64,000 bases of DNA from Methylobacterium sp. DB0501 (GCF_011043735.1 NZ_JAAKGV010000029.1:1-64000); one strand, 5' to 3'. Shown: positions 18,141 to 26,550, counted from the first letter of the stretch. Notes: generated by a model not told the origin, from the letters alone. Numbers and translations are program-made.

Positions 18141-18628
18141 CAGGGGCTCCGGAAGTCAGGATAGTAGGCCGGCGATTGGATGCCGGTTACGGCTGGAAAC
18201 CCGGCATGAGGCACACCGGCCCCTCTCGCACTATGCGAGATGCAACCATGACGGATGAAAGCGCAGAGACCTGGAACCAGTCTAGCAGACGATCATTGGC
18301 CCAGCAGTCACACCAGCCTGCCGCTCCAAAGCCGCTCGGCTGGCGTCACAGGCGGGTCGGGTCTCCGGACGGAGAAAACGCCCCGGCCCGCCTTAGTATG
18401 GTCTAACCCTTCCGTAAGGATTGCTCGCCAGTGGATGGGATGCAAAACCTTCGTCGTCTCGCCTTCCCGATCACCCTTTCGGAGAGACTGGCGGGCGGGG
18501 TCTCTTCAGAGGGAACACCCCGGCCCGCTACCATCCCGTGAGAGCCGTTAGACCTGAACGAAAGCGAGCATCAGCAATGGATGGGAGGTGGACGCTTCCC
18601 GGGCGGGGTACGTCTGCTATGATGGTCT
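18141..18628. other. Non-coding gap with twin hairpins between portal and terminase
   Basis: I see no supported gene here. Two related GC-rich hairpins lie 138 bp apart: GGCGGGTCGGGTCTC...CCCCGGCCCGCC from 18352, and GGCGGGCGGGGTCTC...CCCCGGCCCGC from 18490. Each has matching outer arms and a purine-rich loop region containing gaa. Their placement between terminase and portal genes would fit transcription signals or a packaging-related element. Confidence 0.5.
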
Positions 18629-18880
18629 ATGCACGAAGGCGAAACCGAACTCGATATGGTCAGGCGGCACGTGGAGAACGGTGCCCGGCACATCGCGAAG
18701 CAACGCGCCATCATCGCTCACCTGCGCCGGAAGGGCCTGCCGACTGATGAAGCAGCGGCGCTCCTCATCACCTTCGAGGACCTTCAGCGTCAGCATCAGG
18801 ACCATCTTGCGCGGATTGAAGCGCGCGGAAGAGAGGGGTCCGCTCAGGGTCGAGGCTGTATGAAGACACGAAGGCCGTAG
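18629..18880 (+). CDS. Small conserved-type helical protein
   Basis: This 83-aa product begins MHEGETELDMVRRHVENG and is mostly amphipathic helix (KQRAIIAHLRRKGLP, EEAAALLITFEDLQRQHQDHL-like). The composition and frame are coding-like. Similar small proteins are known to me as widespread hypotheticals in methylobacteria, usually in accessory regions; that statement is from memory. It is opposite to the late operon. No function is assigned. Confidence 0.6.
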   Translation: MHEGETELDMVRRHVENGARHIAKQRAIIAHLRRKGLPTDEAAALLITFEDLQRQHQDHLARIEARGREGSAQGRGCMKTRRP

Positions 18881-19038
18881 AAGGATCTTCTCCTCATCCA
18901 TCCCGGGCGGCGGCCGCATGGACATCATAGCGGAAGTCGATTGCCAACCCGGTTCCCTGGATAGCGGCAGTGCAGAAGATTGTTCTAAGATCTCGGGGCG
19001 TGCCTAAGTTTTCACACACCCTCGGTCGAAAGCAGCTC

Positions 19039-20784
19039 TCACAGCTCCACGAACCCGCGGCCAATCCCAGCCTCCTCGCCTGCCATACAGCGGGCCAGCG
19101 CCATCATATGCGCCACCGGTCCGTCGATCTTGTTCTCCGGCCGCTGCTTCGTCGGGTAGACGTTGTCCTTGCGGTCGGGCTTGGCCACCACGTTCGACAG
19201 CATCCAGGTGAAGACCGGGTCGCCGTTATGGGCGATCGCCCGCGCCCGGATCAGGGCCTCCATCTGCTTCATCGGCTCGGAGAAGTTCAGCACCAGCGGT
19301 CGCACCTCGATGCACGGCAGGCCCGCCTCCATCAGCGCCGTCACCAGCATCGTCGCCTGGTGCGGGTCGTAGGCGACCTCCTCGACCTGGTGCTCGCCCA
19401 CGAGCCCGCCGCGGCGCTGGCCGTCCGCGCCCTCGGGCCCGAGGATCGCGTCCATGATCGCACCGTAATCGATCATGTCGCCGTCGGTCTGCACCAGCCA
19501 GGGCGGGACGGCGTCGCGCCAGCCCCGGTAATGCTCGTTCTCGCCGGCCTCGATCGTCGCTTCCGGCAGGAAGTAGAGGCCGAAGCGGGCATACTGGTAT
19601 CCCTCCGCCCGCAAGCCGGCGGCCGTCGCGCCCTCGCAGTGGGCCAGCTCGAACAGCACCTCGGCCGCCGCGATGTCGACCTTGCTGGCGAGGTCGAGCC
19701 CGATCCGGCACGGCTCGCCGCGGAAATCGGCCAGCGTCAGGCCCGGCCGGGCGCTCTCGATCCAGCGCTGCACGTTGAAGAAGGCGTCCCGTGCCTGCAC
19801 CCAGATGTTGAGGTGCTTGGTCTTGAACACCCCGGCCTTGCGGGCGTTCGCCCTTGCCGCGCGCTGGCGCGTCACCAGGTACTCGCCCGAGACCGAGACG
19901 TCGAAATTCGGGTTGGCCTTGCGGAGCGCCGCTTCCGAGGTCCAGTCGTCCTGCGGGTCGACCGTGTAGATCAGGGCGAACAGCTCGGGATCCTCGAGCA
20001 CGCCCTCGAGCACCTTCTGCGCCTCCTGCTGGAGCGCGTAGCAGGGACCGGCGAGGTTGTCGCCGGCCGTCGTGATGATGATCAGCAGGGGCTGCTCGCG
20101 GGCGCCCATGCCGGTCTCCATGGTGTCGACCTGCTCGTCGGTGGCGTGCTCGTGGTACTCGTCGTGGATCGAGCAGGACGGCGAGGCGCCGTCGCCGGGC
20201 GTGCCGATCATCGGCTCGAAGCGCGAGCCGTTGCCGAGGATGTGCAGGTTCTTGGCGCCGACCGCGATCCCGAAGTGGGAGAGCAGGGCCGGGGTTTTTT
20301 GCGCCATCAGCTTGGCCGGCCGAAACACCTCCCAGGCCTGCTTCTCCGAGGTGGCGCCGGAATAGACCTCCGACCCGTACTCGCCGTCGGCGGCGAACAG
20401 ATAGAGCGCGATGCCGGCCGCCCAGGTGCTCTTGGCGTTCTTGCGCGGGATCAGCAGGAACAGCTTGCGGTAGCGGCGCAGGCCATCGGCCTTGCGCAGC
20501 CAGCCGAACGGCACCGCGGTCATGAACAGCTGCCAGGGCTCGAGGCGCAGGCGCTCGGCCTTGCGCGCCCACTTGCCCTTGGTGTGCGGCAGGAGTTGCA
20601 CGAACCGGCACACCTTCTCGGCCTTCCCCGGCTCGAACCGGTAGGGGAAGCCCGGCTCGTCCTGGCGGGCGAGGTCGTCGAGGTGGCGCTGGCAGGCCAG
20701 GCGGATCCATTTGCAGGCCGGGATCCGGCCGGCGACGACATCCCGGGCGTAGCCGTTCGCCTGGTCCACGAACGGGTGCGCCAT
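19039..20784 (-). CDS. Phage terminase large subunit
   Basis: This 581-aa packaging motor belongs to the HK97/Terminase_1 type. The Walker A-like motif is LIPRKNAKSTWAAGIALY (about residues 130-147). The DE box follows in CSIHDEYHEHATDEQ. The C-terminal nuclease domain contains IGLDLASKVDIAAAEV (first metal Asp) and a second acidic cluster near MIDYGAIMDAILG. It lies 6 bp downstream of the small subunit gene. It translocates and cuts genomic concatemers. Confidence 0.94.
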   Translation of the reverse strand: MAHPFVDQANGYARDVVAGRIPACKWIRLACQRHLDDLARQDEPGFPYRFEPGKAEKVCRFVQLLPHTKGKWARKAERLRLEPWQLFMTAVPFGWLRKADGLRRYRKLFLLIPRKNAKSTWAAGIALYLFAADGEYGSEVYSGATSEKQAWEVFRPAKLMAQKTPALLSHFGIAVGAKNLHILGNGSRFEPMIGTPGDGASPSCSIHDEYHEHATDEQVDTMETGMGAREQPLLIIITTAGDNLAGPCYALQQEAQKVLEGVLEDPELFALIYTVDPQDDWTSEAALRKANPNFDVSVSGEYLVTRQRAARANARKAGVFKTKHLNIWVQARDAFFNVQRWIESARPGLTLADFRGEPCRIGLDLASKVDIAAAEVLFELAHCEGATAAGLRAEGYQYARFGLYFLPEATIEAGENEHYRGWRDAVPPWLVQTDGDMIDYGAIMDAILGPEGADGQRRGGLVGEHQVEEVAYDPHQATMLVTALMEAGLPCIEVRPLVLNFSEPMKQMEALIRARAIAHNGDPVFTWMLSNVVAKPDRKDNVYPTKQRPENKIDGPVAHMMALARCMAGEEAGIGRGFVEL

Positions 20785-20790
20785 CGCTCC

Positions 20791-21276
20791 TCACAGGTCG
20801 GCGAACGGGTTTCCGTCCGGCGGGGTGGTGGCCGACACCTTGGACCGCGCCGCCGGCGAGAGGCCGAACTCGGCCAGCAGCGCCTGGGCATGGCGCATCG
20901 CCTCGTTGCGCATCCCGACCTCGGGCCGGGCCCGGTGCATGGTGGCGCCGGTGGTGCTCGCCGTCTGGTAGACCCGCCCCAGATCCTCGATGACCGCGGT
21001 GCAGACCTCGATCTCCTCGAGCCGCGAGGCGAGCAGCGCCAGCATCGCCACGTCGTCCGGCGAGGCGATCCGCATCCGGTCGGTGATCGCCGCGAGCTGG
21101 CCGAAGATCTCGGCCGCCCGCTCGCTCAGCCAGTCCGGCGCCTCGCTCTCCCCCTCGGACGCGACCGGCGTCTCTGGGTTCATCCGGCACGGCTGCGCGG
21201 TGCCGGCGAGCTGCTTCAGCGCATCGGGCTTGCGCTTACGCCCCGCCACCCCGACCTCCCCAGAAATCCCCTCCAA
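20791..21276 (-). CDS. Phage terminase small subunit, P27 family
   Basis: This 161-aa protein starts with the P27-family signature KRKPDALKQLAGTAQPCRMN, then APDWLSERAAEIFGQLAAI and the tail ...NPFADL. It recognises the packaging site and recruits the large subunit. The gene is separated from the HNH gene by about 80 bp. P27 small terminase beside an HNH endonuclease is the usual arrangement for cos-type packaging in HK97-like phages, which suggests (inference) cohesive-end DNA. Confidence 0.9.
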   Translation of the reverse strand: MEGISGEVGVAGRKRKPDALKQLAGTAQPCRMNPETPVASEGESEAPDWLSERAAEIFGQLAAITDRMRIASPDDVAMLALLASRLEEIEVCTAVIEDLGRVYQTASTTGATMHRARPEVGMRNEAMRHAQALLAEFGLSPAARSKVSATTPPDGNPFADL

Positions 21277-21357
21277 ACCGCACGCACATTTTCCTGATTA
21301 AACAACCGGTCCGGGCGGTGGGGGCTTTGGGACTTTGGACCCGGGGGGTGGGGTTGC

Positions 21358-21705
21358 TCATGGGACGGCGGCGCGCTCCTCGCGCTGGATTTCGCGGTCG
21401 TGGCAACGTTTGCAGACGCTCTCGTGGTTGGCCGGATCGATGAACAGCGCCCAGTCGCCCCGGTGCGGGCGACGATGGTTCACCACCGTGGCCGGGACGA
21501 CCGCGCCGCGGGCCTGGTGACGCTCGCAGAGCGGCTCACGGGCGAGCTGGGCCTCGCGCGCAGCCGCCCAGGCCGCGAGGCCGTACCAGGCCCGCCAGGG
21601 GCTCGTGCGGCGCCGCTGCGCGTCATAGGTCCGGCGGCTCTCCCGGCGAGCCTCCTCGACCGGGCGGCTCCCCCGGGGGCGGTGCTGGGGCGGACGGGTC
21701 GGCAT
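21358..21705 (-). CDS. Phage HNH endonuclease
   Basis: This 115-aa protein has an Arg-rich N-terminus followed by an HNH/zinc motif: CERHQARGAVVPATVVNHRR, then HRGDWALFIDPANHESVCK with the closing CHD. Such HNH proteins act with terminase in cos cleavage in HK97-like phages. The gene is immediately upstream of the terminase pair on the same strand. It starts about 110 bp from the divergent RelE-type toxin gene. Confidence 0.9.
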   Translation of the reverse strand: MPTRPPQHRPRGSRPVEEARRESRRTYDAQRRRTSPWRAWYGLAAWAAAREAQLAREPLCERHQARGAVVPATVVNHRRPHRGDWALFIDPANHESVCKRCHDREIQREERAAVP

Positions 21706-21818
21706 GGGTCAGCCCCTCCAGCCGCCGGCAGGCGACGTCGTCGTGAGCGGGATCGGGAGCGACCGGGCTACATCCCACCGAGCCTTGCCGGTTCGTAGCC
21801 TTAAAGCTACAAAACACC

Positions 21819-22115
21819 ATGCCGACGATCCGCCAGTCAAAGGTCTTCGCCGCCTGGTTCGAGGGTCTGCGCGATCTCCAGGCGCAGGCACGGATCACGG
21901 CCCGCATCCGGCGGTTGTCCCTGGGCAATCCCGGCGACGTGAAGCCGGTCGGCGAGGTCGAGGGCGTGAGCGAGATGCGGATCGACCACGGCCCGGGCTA
22001 CCGGGTCTATTTCGCCCAGCGCGGCGCCACGATCGTTATCCTGCTGTGCGGCGGCGACAAGTCCAGCCAGGCCCGGGACATCGCCACCGCCAAGCAGCTC
22101 GCACGGGAGGAGTGA
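21819..22115 (+). CDS. RelE/HigB-superfamily toxin
   Basis: This 98-aa protein begins MPTIRQSKVFAAWFEGLRD. It continues with RIRRLSLGNPGDVKPVGEVE and GYRVYFAQRGATIVILLCGG, the pattern of the phage-derived Gp49/HigB-like subgroup of RelE toxins. These are ribosome-dependent mRNA interferases. The antitoxin gene starts 3 bp after its stop. The toxin-first order is usual for this subgroup. The pair is oriented against the phage late genes. Confidence 0.88.
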   Translation: MPTIRQSKVFAAWFEGLRDLQAQARITARIRRLSLGNPGDVKPVGEVEGVSEMRIDHGPGYRVYFAQRGATIVILLCGGDKSSQARDIATAKQLAREE

Positions 22116-22118
22116 GCC

Positions 22119-22406
22119 ATGCCCCTGGAAACCACGCCCTGGGACGTCACCGAGTTCCTGACCGACGAGGCGGCGATCGCCGCCTACATCGAGGCCGTGA
22201 TGGAGGACGGGGACCCCGCCCTGGTGGCCGCCGCCATCGGCGACATCGCCCGGGCCCGCGGCATGACGCAGATCGCGCAGGAGACCGGCCGCTCGCGCGA
22301 GAGCCTGTACCGGGCGCTCTCGGAGCGCGGCAACCCGGAGTTGGCGACGCTGATGGGCGTGCTGAAGGCGCTCGGCCTCAAGCTCTCGGTCAAGCCCGCC
22401 ACCTGA
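22119..22406 (+). CDS. HigA-type antitoxin
   Basis: This 95-aa addiction-module antidote protein begins TPWDVTEFLTDEAAIAAYIE and has a C-terminal helix-turn-helix (GMTQIAQETGRSRESLYRAL, then GNPELATLMGVLKALGLKL). It would neutralise the toxin encoded upstream and autoregulate the pair. The Shine-Dalgarno-like AGGAG lies within the toxin C-terminus (gggaggagtgagcc). Confidence 0.9.
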   Translation: MPLETTPWDVTEFLTDEAAIAAYIEAVMEDGDPALVAAAIGDIARARGMTQIAQETGRSRESLYRALSERGNPELATLMGVLKALGLKLSVKPAT

Positions 22407-22410
22407 TCCA

Positions 22411-22593
22411 TCATCCAGTCGGCGGCGCAGCCCGAGACGCCGCCAGGGCCGCCCGCACCCGCGCCATCTCCTCGTCGATCGCCCGGGCCCGCGCGGCCCA
22501 GCCCTCGAAGCTGTCGGCATAGTCGAGCGCGGCCCGCAGCCCGGCGAGCTGCGCGAGGCGGGCCTCGAGGGCGGTGGTGGAGGTCTCAGCCAT
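22411..22593 (-). CDS. Small coiled-coil phage protein
   Basis: This 60-aa product (ETSTTALEARLAQLAGLRAAL, then FEGWAARARAIDEEMARVRA) is predicted helical. Its ATG overlaps the end of the gene upstream, so it reads as part of a short operon recombinase-22843-22593. No function is known. Confidence 0.55.
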   Translation of the reverse strand: MAETSTTALEARLAQLAGLRAALDYADSFEGWAARARAIDEEMARVRAALAASRAAPPTG

Positions 22594-22843
22594 TCACGCG
22601 GGTCCAGGTGCGAGGGCAGGCGGTGCAGGCCACCCGCTCGCGCAGGCGGCCGCGGGTGAGGGAGGCGCCGACCGTCCGGGCGGTCTGGCCGCTGCCGGGG
22701 ATCGGCCGGCCATGCGCATCGAGGGCGTCGTGCTGGCGCGGGCACAGGCAGGGCAGGGCGCGCCGGCGCAGCAATGCGGCGGGATCGTCGGCGCACATCA
22801 GCGCGCCCGCAGAGCAGACGTCATGGATCGGCGGGCCCTTCAT
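22586..22843 (-). CDS. Small cysteine-containing phage protein
   Basis: The 85-aa reading from the ATG at 22843 contains LPCLCPRQHDALDAHGRP and a terminal VACTACPRTW. The two Cys pairs suggest a zinc ribbon. It overlaps the recombinase gene by 23 bp upstream and the small coiled-coil gene by 8 bp downstream, supporting a real operon. The function is unknown. Confidence 0.6.
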   Translation of the reverse strand: MKGPPIHDVCSAGALMCADDPAALLRRRALPCLCPRQHDALDAHGRPIPGSGQTARTVGASLTRGRLRERVACTACPRTWTRVNG

Positions 22844-23702
22844 TCGCGCGCTCGGTGATGATCGCCGCATGGGCGCCGGGGCAGAGCACGTGCTGCTCCT
22901 GCCCCGACCAGCGAAACAGGTATTCCGACAGGCCGCGATACTTCGGGTTGTCGAGCAGGTAGCCGACCCGCGCCTGGTGCCAGCGCCCGCCGCTCGGGCC
23001 GGGCACGCCGTCGGCGTTCAGTCCCGCGGCGATCGCGGCCTGCGTCAGTCCGCGGGCCCGCTTGCGAAAGATCCGCCGGACGATCCGGGCCTGCGCCGGG
23101 TCGACCTGGAGCTGTCCCTCGCCGTCGCGCCGGTAGCCGAACGGCACCCGCCCGCCGGCATAGCCGCCCCGGCCGGCCTTGGCGGCGCGCCCGCCGGCGG
23201 TGCGGTCGCGGATGGCGTAGCGCTCCGACTCGGCCATGCCGGCGAGGATGGCGAAGAGGGTGCGGCCCATCGGGGTCGCGGTGTCGATCGGCTCGGTGAC
23301 GGAGCGGATCACCACGCCGTAGCGCTCGGCCAGCTCGGACACGGTGGTGACCGCGTAGCGGATCTCGCGGGCGAGCCGGTCGAAGCGGTAGACCAGCAGC
23401 ACCGCGAAGGCCCGGGCCTCGGCAAGGGCCAGGACCTCGCCGAAGCCCGGCCGCTCGGAGGGCCGCGTGGCGCCCGAGACGCCCGGATCGGCGATGACCG
23501 CGACCAGCTCGTAGCCCTGCGACAGGGCGAAGGCGCGGACCGCCTTGTCCTGCCCCTCGAGGCCGTGGCCGCTGGTCGCCTGCTCCTCGGTCGAGACCCG
23601 CGCGTATGCAACCGCCCGTATGGTGGTCTCGGCCTGCGCCGCGGCCGCGGCCTTGGTGCGCGCACGCAGCCGGCCGACGCGCCGGGAGCCGACCGACGCC
23701 AT
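22821..23702 (-). CDS. Serine recombinase (resolvase/invertase type)
   Basis: This 293-aa protein starts with the serine recombinase N-terminal domain: catalytic Ser in AVAYARVSTEEQATSG, then ADPGVSGATRPSERPGF, VYRFDRLAREIRY and AGMAESERYAIRDRT. It is followed by a recombinase domain (GRVPFGYRRDGEGQL, ILRR-like RIVRRIFRKRARG). It is shorter than large phage integrases, and the zinc/coiled-coil C-terminus is missing or short. A second recombinase beside a tyrosine integrase (34.9-36.2 kb) suggests a DNA inversion, resolution or cassette-insertion role. ATG 23702 is preferred over TTG 23705. Confidence 0.88.
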   Translation of the reverse strand: MASVGSRRVGRLRARTKAAAAAQAETTIRAVAYARVSTEEQATSGHGLEGQDKAVRAFALSQGYELVAVIADPGVSGATRPSERPGFGEVLALAEARAFAVLLVYRFDRLAREIRYAVTTVSELAERYGVVIRSVTEPIDTATPMGRTLFAILAGMAESERYAIRDRTAGGRAAKAGRGGYAGGRVPFGYRRDGEGQLQVDPAQARIVRRIFRKRARGLTQAAIAAGLNADGVPGPSGGRWHQARVGYLLDNPKYRGLSEYLFRWSGQEQHVLCPGAHAAIITERANEGPADP

Positions 23703-23741
23703 CAAGCCTCTGATATAATTGAGTTTTATCGGATATCAGAA

Positions 23742-23760
23742 TTGTGGCGCCACGCCACAA
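23742..23760. promoter_or_regulatory. Palindrome upstream of the serine recombinase
   Basis: TTGTGGCG-CCA-CGCCACAA is a perfect 8-bp inverted repeat 40 bp upstream of the recombinase start, next to an AT-rich stretch (tgatataatt). It may be an operator or recombination half-site pair. This is inferred only from symmetry and position. Confidence 0.5.
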
Positions 23761-23781
23761 ACCGATACTCTTGAGTATGCA

Positions 23782-24078
23782 TTATCGCGGCCTCATGAGC
23801 CGGCGGCGACGGGCCTCGACCGGCACCACACGCCCATCCATCCGCACCACGCCGAGGCGGATCGGCCCCCGCGGCGCCGGCCCGCCCGAGGCCCCGAGCG
23901 CGGCTTGCGAGCGGGCGAGCAACTCCAGCTCGCGGGCGGCCCGGCGCAGGTCACCGACCAGGGCGTGCTTCTCGGCGTGGAACCGCTCGGGATCGCGGTG
24001 GCAGGGCGCGAGGCGGGCGAGGCGATCGGCGAAGGTGGTGAGCTGCTGCGCCTCCACGCGGGGATCGAGCACAACCAC
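23782..24078 (-). CDS. Small phage/accessory protein, unknown
   Basis: A 98-aa reading (or 96 aa from the GTG at 24072, which has GGAGG about 5 bp upstream) contains QQLTTFADRLARLAPCHRDP and ARELELLARSQAALGAS. It is mostly helical and basic at the end. The gene lies between the recombinase palindrome and the terminator of the metabolic cassette. Unrecognised. Confidence 0.5.
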   Translation of the reverse strand: MVVLDPRVEAQQLTTFADRLARLAPCHRDPERFHAEKHALVGDLRRAARELELLARSQAALGASGGPAPRGPIRLGVVRMDGRVVPVEARRRRLMRPR

Positions 24079-24094
24079 CTCCAGAAACGCAAAA

Positions 24095-24122
24095 CGCCCG
24101 CCAGGCGGTCAGCCTGCGGGCG
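24095..24122 (-). terminator. Intrinsic terminator of the cupin-SDR genes
   Basis: CGCCCGC (24095-24101) pairs with GCGGGCG (24116-24122), with an inner CAGGC/GCCTG stem. On the minus strand it is followed by TTTTGCGTTT. It lies 80 bp beyond the cupin stop and closes the leftward metabolic cassette. Confidence 0.75.
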
Positions 24123-24201
24123 CATGTCTTCGAACCTGGGCATGATGCCGCGTTCACTGCGGCAGTGCAAGCCTGTCGACCGCCTTGCCACCGGGAACGG
24201 C

Positions 24202-24600
24202 TCAGGCGCCTCGGTACTGCTCGTCCGTGACGGGCTCCAGCCACGTCACCGCGATGCCGTCCAGCCGCTCCTGGATCGCGATATGCGCCAGGGCCGTCGT
24301 CGCCGTCGCGCCGTGCCAGTGCTTTTCCCCCGGCTCGAACCAGACGACGTCACCGGCCGAGATTTCCTCGATCGGGCCGCCCGCGCGCTGCACCAGGTCC
24401 CGGCCGAAGGTGACGATCAGGGTCTGGCCGAGCGGGTGGGTATGCCAGGCCGTCCGGGCGCCGGGCTCGAAGGTCACGTGCGCCCCGGCGACCCGCGCCG
24501 GGTCCGGCGCCGTGAAGAGCGGGTCGACCCGCACGGTGCCAGTGAACCAGTCCGACGGCCCCCGGCCGGACGGCTGCGATCCGCTGCGCCTGATGTCCAT
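24202..24600 (-). CDS. Small cupin-domain protein
   Basis: This 132-aa single-domain cupin has metal-binding residues in WHTHPLGQTLIVTFG (two His and a Gln/Glu position) and in GDVVWFEPGEKHWHGA. This form resembles small cupins related to hydroxynitrile lyase-like and carboxymuconolactone-associated proteins, often found beside SDRs under LysR control. The substrate is unknown. It lies 34 bp after the SDR gene and likely shares its transcript. Confidence 0.85.
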   Translation of the reverse strand: MDIRRSGSQPSGRGPSDWFTGTVRVDPLFTAPDPARVAGAHVTFEPGARTAWHTHPLGQTLIVTFGRDLVQRAGGPIEEISAGDVVWFEPGEKHWHGATATTALAHIAIQERLDGIAVTWLEPVTDEQYRGA

Positions 24601-24634
24601 TCTGCTCACTCCTCCGTTGCGCTGCGTTCGGCCC

Positions 24635-25390
24635 TCAGAGGGACCAGCCGCCATCGACCGAGATCGCAGCACCGGTCACGAAGGCTCCGAGGTCCGAGCT
24701 CATCCACAGGACGGCTTCCGCGATCTCCTCGGGCTTGCCCAGGCGCCCGACCGGCTCCAGGTCGATCGCCTTCTGGATGTCGCCGTCGGTAAACCGGTCC
24801 ATCATCGGCGTCTCGATATTGCCGGGGAGGACGGCGTTCACCCGGATATGCGCCTTCGCATAGTCGAGGGCGGCGGATCGGGTGAGACCGATGAGGGCGT
24901 GCTTGGACGCAGCGTAGCTCGCACCGCCTGCGACACCCCGAATGCCCGCGCCGGACGAGGTGTTGACGACGACCCCACCGCCCTGCCGCAGCATCTGCGC
25001 GATCTCGTGCTTCATGCACACGAACGTCCCGCGCAGGTTGATGTCGAGGATCCGGTCCCATTCGTCGAGGGCGATCTCATGGACGGGCGCTGCCGTGTTC
25101 TCGACGCCGGCATTGTTGAAGGCGCAATCGAGGCGGCCGAACCGCGCGACGGTGCGCGCCACTGCGCCCCCCACCTCTTCCGGCTGGGACACGTCGCAGC
25201 GGATCGCCAGCACCTCGCCGCCGGCCGTTTCGATCTCGGCTCGCAGCCGGTCCAGCGGCGCCTCCGCCCGGTCCGTGACGGCGACGCACGCGCCCTCGGC
25301 CGCGAAGGCGAGGGCGGTCGCGCGGCCGATGCCGCTGGCGGCGCCGGTGACGAAGGCGACCTTTCCGCTGAACCGGGATCTCTGGGGCAT
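24635..25390 (-). CDS. Short-chain dehydrogenase/reductase
   Basis: This 251-aa classical SDR has the cofactor motif VTGAASGIGRATALAFAAEG (residues about 14-33), NNAG in CAFNNAGVENTA, catalytic Ser in NTSSGAGIRG, and YxxxK in GASYAASKHALIGL. Asp in VAVTDRAEAP suggests NAD(H) preference. It ends with the usual GAAISVDGGWSL. The substrate is not deducible. It belongs to a LysR-SDR-cupin cassette unlike any phage structural gene, suggesting a separately acquired metabolic insert. Confidence 0.93.
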   Translation of the reverse strand: MPQRSRFSGKVAFVTGAASGIGRATALAFAAEGACVAVTDRAEAPLDRLRAEIETAGGEVLAIRCDVSQPEEVGGAVARTVARFGRLDCAFNNAGVENTAAPVHEIALDEWDRILDINLRGTFVCMKHEIAQMLRQGGGVVVNTSSGAGIRGVAGGASYAASKHALIGLTRSAALDYAKAHIRVNAVLPGNIETPMMDRFTDGDIQKAIDLEPVGRLGKPEEIAEAVLWMSSDLGAFVTGAAISVDGGWSL

Positions 25391-25526
25391 GGTGATCGTC
25401 CGCCTGGGCTGGAGGCGAGCGGTCGGCTCGCCGGTCCGTCCGACGTAGTGGCTGCACACCATCCCGATCAGCCGCCCGGCCCTCAACGGAACGATGAGCC
25501 CGGCTCATCGCCGGGCCGACGAGCCC

Positions 25527-26441
25527 CTACTGGCCGAGAGGCCGCACCTCGCGGATCAGGTCGATGAGCAGGCGCAGGCCCGTCGGCAGCTGGCGGCGTC
25601 CGGGATAGTAGAGATAGAAGCCGGGGCCCATCGGGGCCCATTCCGCGAGCACGATCCGCAGCGTCCCGGCGGCGACCGACGGTGCGACACAGGGCTCCGG
25701 GAGATAGGCCAGTCCGCCGCCTGCCGCCGCGAGGGAGAGCGCGAACTGCGTGTTGTCGAGCGTAACGGTGCCGGGCACGTCGAGCGCGAGCGGCGCGCCG
25801 CCTCGCTCGAACTCCCATCGGTAGAGGCTCTCGTCGCCGAGGCGAATACGCAGGCAGCGATGGGCCGATAGCGCGTGCGGATGGTCGGGCGTGCCGTGCT
25901 GGTCCAGGTAGGCGGGCGCGCCGACCACGACCCAGCGCAGGTCGGCCGACAGGCGTTGCGCGATCATGTCCTGGGGCACGGTGCCGCCGTACCGGATGCC
26001 CGCATCGGCCCCTGCCTCCACCACGTCGAGCAGGGCGTTGGACACCCGGACGTCGATCTCGACCCGCGGATGGCGGGCGTGGAAGAGGGGGAGGACCGGG
26101 GCGAGCAGGAGCGTGCTCGCATGTTCGAGCACGTTAAGGCGTATCCGCCCGGCGGCGTCGCCCGGCTCCCGGTGCCGGTTGAGCACGTCGAGCGCGGAGC
26201 CGATCGCCAGGAAGGGCGCGTCCAGCACGGCGAGAAGGTCTTCGCCGGCCGAGGTCAGGGTCACGCTCCGGCTGGTGCGGTTGATCAGGCGAACCCCGAA
26301 CCGGGCCTCCATCTGCCGAAGGGCATGGCTCAGCGCGGAGGCGCTGACGCCGAGTTCCAGGCCCGCACGCCGGAAGCTGCGATGGCGCGCGATGGCGAGA
26401 AAGCTGGCGAGGTCGGTGAGGTCGGTCCGCGTGATCGGCAT
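25527..26441 (-). CDS. LysR-family transcriptional regulator
   Basis: This 304-aa protein has an N-terminal winged HTH (SFRRAGLELGVSASALSHAL, then RQMEARFGVRLINRTSRSV) and a LysR substrate-binding domain (ADAGIRYGGTVPQDMIAQRL, VVVGAPAYLDQHGTP). It resembles the subgroup that controls adjacent SDR or oxidoreductase genes. Unusually for LysR systems, it is co-directional with its presumed targets (136 bp before the SDR gene) rather than divergent. Confidence 0.93.
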   Translation of the reverse strand: MPITRTDLTDLASFLAIARHRSFRRAGLELGVSASALSHALRQMEARFGVRLINRTSRSVTLTSAGEDLLAVLDAPFLAIGSALDVLNRHREPGDAAGRIRLNVLEHASTLLLAPVLPLFHARHPRVEIDVRVSNALLDVVEAGADAGIRYGGTVPQDMIAQRLSADLRWVVVGAPAYLDQHGTPDHPHALSAHRCLRIRLGDESLYRWEFERGGAPLALDVPGTVTLDNTQFALSLAAAGGGLAYLPEPCVAPSVAAGTLRIVLAEWAPMGPGFYLYYPGRRQLPTGLRLLIDLIREVRPLGQ

Positions 26442-26550
26442 GAGGTGAAGAGGTGCGGCGGCGGGCCAGGAAGGCAATCCGCACCGTCCGGGCCGAGGCG
26501 CCCATTCTCCGTCGCGCGCTACGAAGTCCAGCCGGTCAGGCTCGGCTCTA

